Assembly (NCBI GenBank): GCA_023384455.1
Contig: JAHDWH010000015.1
Location: 1-48,379, forward strand
Origin: Caldilineaceae bacterium
Lineage (GTDB): Bacteria; Chloroflexota; Anaerolineae; Caldilineales; Caldilineaceae
DNA length: 48,379 nucleotides
Direction of reading: 5' to 3'
The notes under the pieces are model-generated. The model was not told the origin of the DNA, searched no databases, and saw nothing but the letters and a program-made list of their open reading frames with translations. A program made the position numbers and the translations under genes. Positions 45,595-48,379 of the stretch are shown here, piece after piece; position 1 is the stretch's first letter; each line of letters opens with the position of its first letter.

Positions 45595-47315
45595 CTTCGA
45601 TTTCTAGTCTGCGAATTGCGAATTGCGAATTGCGAATTGCGGTCCGTCGTCCGCGAACTGCCGTCTTCTTTTCTGTACTCATTGTGGCTGTCCTTTGTCT
45701 CTTGGCCCTCTGGCTGGCATTGCCGACGACAGTTCTTGCCCAATCGCCGTCGCCGGATTCGCCCTGCGCCGGCTGTCACGGGGACAACGAACACAGCCTG
45801 CCTTTGCCATCTGGCGAGCTTTTGCCGTTGGATGTAAACCTGGAAGCGCTGGTGGCTTCTGTCCACGGCGGCGGCGCAGCGGAGCCGGTCAATTGCATCG
45901 ACTGCCATCGCAACGACACGAACTACCGCTATCCCCATCTGCCCAATCCGGCGCTGACCCTGGAAGAGTACAGACAGCGGGTGGGCCAGAGTTGCCAGAG
46001 CTGTCACACGCCCTTGCAACAGCACAACCCCGGCCATCTGAACGCGCTGGATAACCCGAACCTGCCCGGCTGCGTGGATTGCCACGGCCAGGGCCATTCG
46101 GTGACACCTGCGGATGAGTTGGCCGCGGACCCGGTGGCGACCTGCCAAAGCTGCCATCAGACGTACGACGATCCCAAAGTTGGGCAGGTACACGAAGAAT
46201 TGACCGCCAACTTTAGCTCAGAGCAGACATGCCAGACCTGCCACAACGACAAGCCCATCTACCCGGCGGATGTGCGCTGCCGCAACTGCCATCTGCTGTT
46301 GGATGGCAACATTGAATTGGCTTCCGGTGAGCTTGTCTCTCTGCACGTAGACCCGGCTACGATTGCCGGTTCGGTCCACGGCTCGTCGATGGTGGAACAT
46401 CGCTATTCACCCCTGCGCTGCACCAATTGTCACCGGGACGAGGAGCGCTACGCCTTTCCCCACACGCCGCTGACTGTGGAGGATGCGCGAGGATTGACGC
46501 TGGAAATGGACGATCTCTGCCAGGAGTGTCACGCGGATATTGCCGCGCTGGAACACGACGGCATCCACGAGGCGGCCAGAGAAAATGGCGAGCTGGCCGC
46601 GGCTTCTTGCGCCGACTGTCACGGCAGCCACAATATCCAATCCCCCAGCGAACCCCGGGAGCGGGTTTCGGAGACCTGTGGGAGCTGCCATTCGACGATC
46701 AACGAGCAGTATGTGGGTAGTGTCCACGGCGCGGCCCTGGTGGGCGAACAGAACCCGGATGTGCCGGTCTGCACCGACTGTCACGGCGTACACAACATCG
46801 CGCCGCCCCAGACGGCCCAGTTTCGGGTGGAATCGCCCAATCTGTGCGCCAGTTGCCACGCGAACGAAACGCTGATGGCGAAGTATGACATTTCTACAGC
46901 GGTCTTTGATACATATGTGGCGGATTTCCACGGCACGACGGTGGCGCTCTTTGAGAAGCAGGCCCCCTGGCAGGAGACGAACAAAGCCGTCTGCTACGAC
47001 TGTCACGGCATCCACAACATTCTACCCGCCAACGACGAACATTCTCAGGTGATTAAAGAGAATCTGCTGGTCACCTGCCAACAGTGTCACCCGGACGCCA
47101 ATGCGAATTTCCCGGCCTCCTGGACCAGCCATTTCGAGCCATCGCCAGAACACAACCCACTGGTCTATTACATCAATCTTTTCTATGCAATTTTGATACC
47201 CGGAGTAGTGGGCGGCTTTGCCCTGCTCATCGGCTCGGACGTTTACCGGCGCACGGGTGAGAAACTGCGGAGAAGACGGGTAGCCAAGCCCCAGAAAGAG
47301 GAGGCGGAGGAATGA
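45564..47315 (+). CDS. 15-heme membrane-anchored c-type cytochrome
   Basis: A 583-residue protein counted from ATG 45564, overlapping the previous gene by 31 bp; a GTG at 45552 is an alternative. The signal peptide has an unusually long n-region because a gaattgc microsatellite (45611-45641) is translated there (SLRIANCELRIAVR). The h-region (FFSVLIVAVLCLLALWLALP) ends at VLA-QS. Fifteen CxxCH motifs follow: CAGCH, CIDCH, CQSCH, CVDCH, CQSCH, CQTCH, CRNCH, CTNCH, CQECH, CADCH, CGSCH, CTDCH, CASCH, CYDCH, CQQCH. A C-terminal helix (NLFYAILIPGVVGGFALLIG) and a basic tail complete it. A tetraheme unit is repeated twice. Its stop overlaps the cytochrome b start as ATGA. Confidence 0.92.
   Translation: MDRQWSARILTSISSLRIANCELRIAVRRPRTAVFFSVLIVAVLCLLALWLALPTTVLAQSPSPDSPCAGCHGDNEHSLPLPSGELLPLDVNLEALVASVHGGGAAEPVNCIDCHRNDTNYRYPHLPNPALTLEEYRQRVGQSCQSCHTPLQQHNPGHLNALDNPNLPGCVDCHGQGHSVTPADELAADPVATCQSCHQTYDDPKVGQVHEELTANFSSEQTCQTCHNDKPIYPADVRCRNCHLLLDGNIELASGELVSLHVDPATIAGSVHGSSMVEHRYSPLRCTNCHRDEERYAFPHTPLTVEDARGLTLEMDDLCQECHADIAALEHDGIHEAARENGELAAASCADCHGSHNIQSPSEPRERVSETCGSCHSTINEQYVGSVHGAALVGEQNPDVPVCTDCHGVHNIAPPQTAQFRVESPNLCASCHANETLMAKYDISTAVFDTYVADFHGTTVALFEKQAPWQETNKAVCYDCHGIHNILPANDEHSQVIKENLLVTCQQCHPDANANFPASWTSHFEPSPEHNPLVYYINLFYAILIPGVVGGFALLIGSDVYRRTGEKLRRRRVAKPQKEEAEE
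45611..45641. repeat. (gcgaatt)n microsatellite at the 5' end of the 15-heme gene
   Basis: Four tandem gcgaatt units plus a partial one, in the signal-peptide n-region of the coding sequence. The same unit occurs three times at 21588-21609 in the TrmH-family gene. Confidence 0.75.
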
Positions 47316-48154
47316 GTAAAGGGAGCGAACGCTACCCCCGTTTTGACACAGGACAGCGCATCGAGCACGGGCTGCTGGTCCTCAGTTTTACGATCCTGTC
47401 CATCACCGGCCTGCCCCAGAAATATCCCGACACGGGTTGGGGAGAGGGGATGATCTGGCTGATGGGGGGGATCGAACTGACCCGTTTCATCCATCACACC
47501 GCGGCGATTGTGCTGATCGTCGGCTCCATCTATCACCTGGCCAGTGTGGGCTATCGGCTGGTGGTGAAACGGGTGCAGATGTCGATGATGCCGGGCTGGA
47601 AGGATGTGGTGGATGTGGTGCAGACACTGGGCCACAATTTCGGTCTGATCAAAGAAGCCCCGAAGATGGGGCGCTACACTTTTGGCGAAAAGGTGGAATA
47701 TTGGGCGGTGGTCTGGGGCACAGTCATTATGATTCTGACCGGCTTTATGCTCTGGAATCCGATTGCCACCAGCCGTCTGCTGCCCGGCGAGTTTATCCCC
47801 GCGGCCAAAGCGGCCCACGGGGGCGAGGCTCTGCTGGCCGTGCTCTCGATTGTCACTTGGCATCTCTACAACGTTCATGTGAAAAGTTTCAACAAAAGTA
47901 TGTTCAGCGGGTATCTCAGCCGCCACGAGATGGAGGAGGAACACCCGCTTGAATTGGCCGACCGGGAGAAAGGCGAGCAAAAAACGATTGCACCGGCGCT
48001 CCTGCGTCAGCGGCGGCGGCTCTATCTCCCGGTGGCTGTACTCTTTTCTCTGGTACTGCTGATCAGCGTCTATTTCTTTGTCACCTTCGAGGCCACGGCC
48101 ATTACGACTGTACCCCGACAGACGATGGAGATATTCGCGCCGGCGAACCGGTGA
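47312..48154 (+). CDS. b-type cytochrome membrane subunit (cytochrome b561/FdnI-like)
   Basis: A 280-residue integral membrane protein whose ATG overlaps the 15-heme gene stop (ATGA). Four central helices carry well-placed histidines: His19 (RIEHGLLVLSFTILSITGL), His61/62 and His75 (FIHHTAAIVLIVGSIYHLASVGY), and His169, His184 and His189 (AHGGEALLAVLSIVTWHLYNVHVK), enough for two b hemes as in formate dehydrogenase gamma or Ni/Fe-hydrogenase cytochrome b. A fifth C-terminal helix (LYLPVAVLFSLVLLISVYFFVTF) follows a basic stretch. It probably exchanges electrons with the menaquinone pool and feeds or drains the multiheme cytochromes encoded upstream. It is the last gene of the operon. Confidence 0.88.
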   Translation: MSKGSERYPRFDTGQRIEHGLLVLSFTILSITGLPQKYPDTGWGEGMIWLMGGIELTRFIHHTAAIVLIVGSIYHLASVGYRLVVKRVQMSMMPGWKDVVDVVQTLGHNFGLIKEAPKMGRYTFGEKVEYWAVVWGTVIMILTGFMLWNPIATSRLLPGEFIPAAKAAHGGEALLAVLSIVTWHLYNVHVKSFNKSMFSGYLSRHEMEEEHPLELADREKGEQKTIAPALLRQRRRLYLPVAVLFSLVLLISVYFFVTFEATAITTVPRQTMEIFAPANR

Positions 48155-48214
48155 GACTATTGTGTATGGCCGTATTGTGTAGGTAAGTTCCTCGTGCAAC
48201 GAGTTACGTCACGG

Positions 48215-48379
48215 GGCTGAAAAATGTAGGTCGGACTGTTAGTCCGACAGGCCTGCACCGTCGCTGGTCGGACTAACAGTCCGACGTACGAATGGCTATT
48301 TTCGGGGCAGGCTGAAAAATGTAGGTCGGACTGTTAGTCCGACAGGCCTGCAACGTCGCTGGTCGGACTAACAGTCCGA
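48215..48379. repeat. tandem nested palindromic repeat (95-bp period), cut by the window end
   Basis: Two copies start at 48215 and 48310 with ggctgaaaaatgtaggtcgg. Each holds gtcggactgttagtccgac, itself a palindrome with 8-bp arms, and further on its exact reverse complement gtcggactaacagtccgac, giving a hairpin of hairpins of about 56 bp. The copies differ by only one or two bases (cacc/caac). It resembles REP/BIME elements mobilised by RAYT (TnpA-REP) proteins. It lies 60 bp past the cytochrome b stop and could also act as a transcript end. Confidence 0.8.

Noticed and set aside
48215-48379. CRISPR-like array at the window end
   Set aside because: The units are 95 bp apart, are near-identical throughout including the 'spacer' part, and consist of nested palindromes; there are no cas genes. 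It fits a REP/BIME tandem repeat.

Overview
This GC-rich bacterial window most likely comes from a Chloroflexota genome of the Anaerolineae/Caldilineae/Ardenticatenia type. That assignment is inference from gene content: stacked Gfo/Idh/MocA dehydrogenases and sugar isomerases, a short sulfite-oxidase-like molybdoprotein, several AbiE/RelE/Phd-type modules, many short dispersed repeats, an intein-split gyrB and large multiheme cytochromes with no outer-membrane porin partner. No rRNA, tRNA, CRISPR array, integrase or complete transposase was seen. All counts and alignments were made by eye.

Layout. 1-5.5 kb (mostly minus strand): a GT-C-like membrane glycosyltransferase, TatA, a molybdopterin oxidoreductase, a two-gene DUF4258/unknown pair and FabF. 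5.9-9.4 kb (plus): a heterodimeric ABC exporter with one degenerate ATP site. 9.4-13.4 kb: an accessory zone with an AbiE toxin-antitoxin locus (perfect 20-bp inverted-repeat operator, frameshifted toxin gene), a 132-bp MITE-like element, a decaying nucleotidyltransferase/unknown pair and HTH/GNAT gene fragments. Two extra remnants of the exporter's C-terminal coding end separate these cassettes. 13.4-23.4 kb (minus): housekeeping and metabolic genes (GreA/B C-terminal-like protein, DUF29, GH1 beta-glucosidase, dCMP deaminase, FtsH, Tat-exported metallophosphoesterase, TrmH-type rRNA methyltransferase, MFS transporter).

23.8-33.4 kb is a sugar or polyol catabolism region: three Gfo/Idh/MocA dehydrogenases, a remnant of a fourth, two TIM-barrel isomerases/epimerases and an SDR. 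It is interleaved with defence genes: a compact tail-to-tail type II restriction-modification pair, an orphan Phd-type antitoxin with a palindromic operator and a RelE/ParE toxin-antitoxin pair. 33.5-40 kb (minus) holds a MazG-like pyrophosphohydrolase, gyrB carrying two unrelated inteins (one with an HNH endonuclease; one with a LAGLIDADG endonuclease plus an internal Cro/CI-type helix-turn-helix) and a polytopic membrane protein.

40.5-48.2 kb (plus) is the most striking region: five genes encoding an octaheme lipoprotein on a collagen-like Gly-X-Y stalk, a 13-heme membrane-anchored cytochrome, a NapC/NirT-like multiheme protein with two unusual heme motifs, a 15-heme membrane-anchored cytochrome and a b-type cytochrome membrane subunit. 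Together they carry about 45 c-type heme motifs. A reasonable model is a membrane-to-surface electron conduit in a cell envelope without an outer membrane: quinol oxidation by the b-type and NapC-like subunits, then transfer along the anchored multiheme proteins. The terminal donor or acceptor cannot be read from the sequence. The window ends inside a tandem array of nested palindromes.
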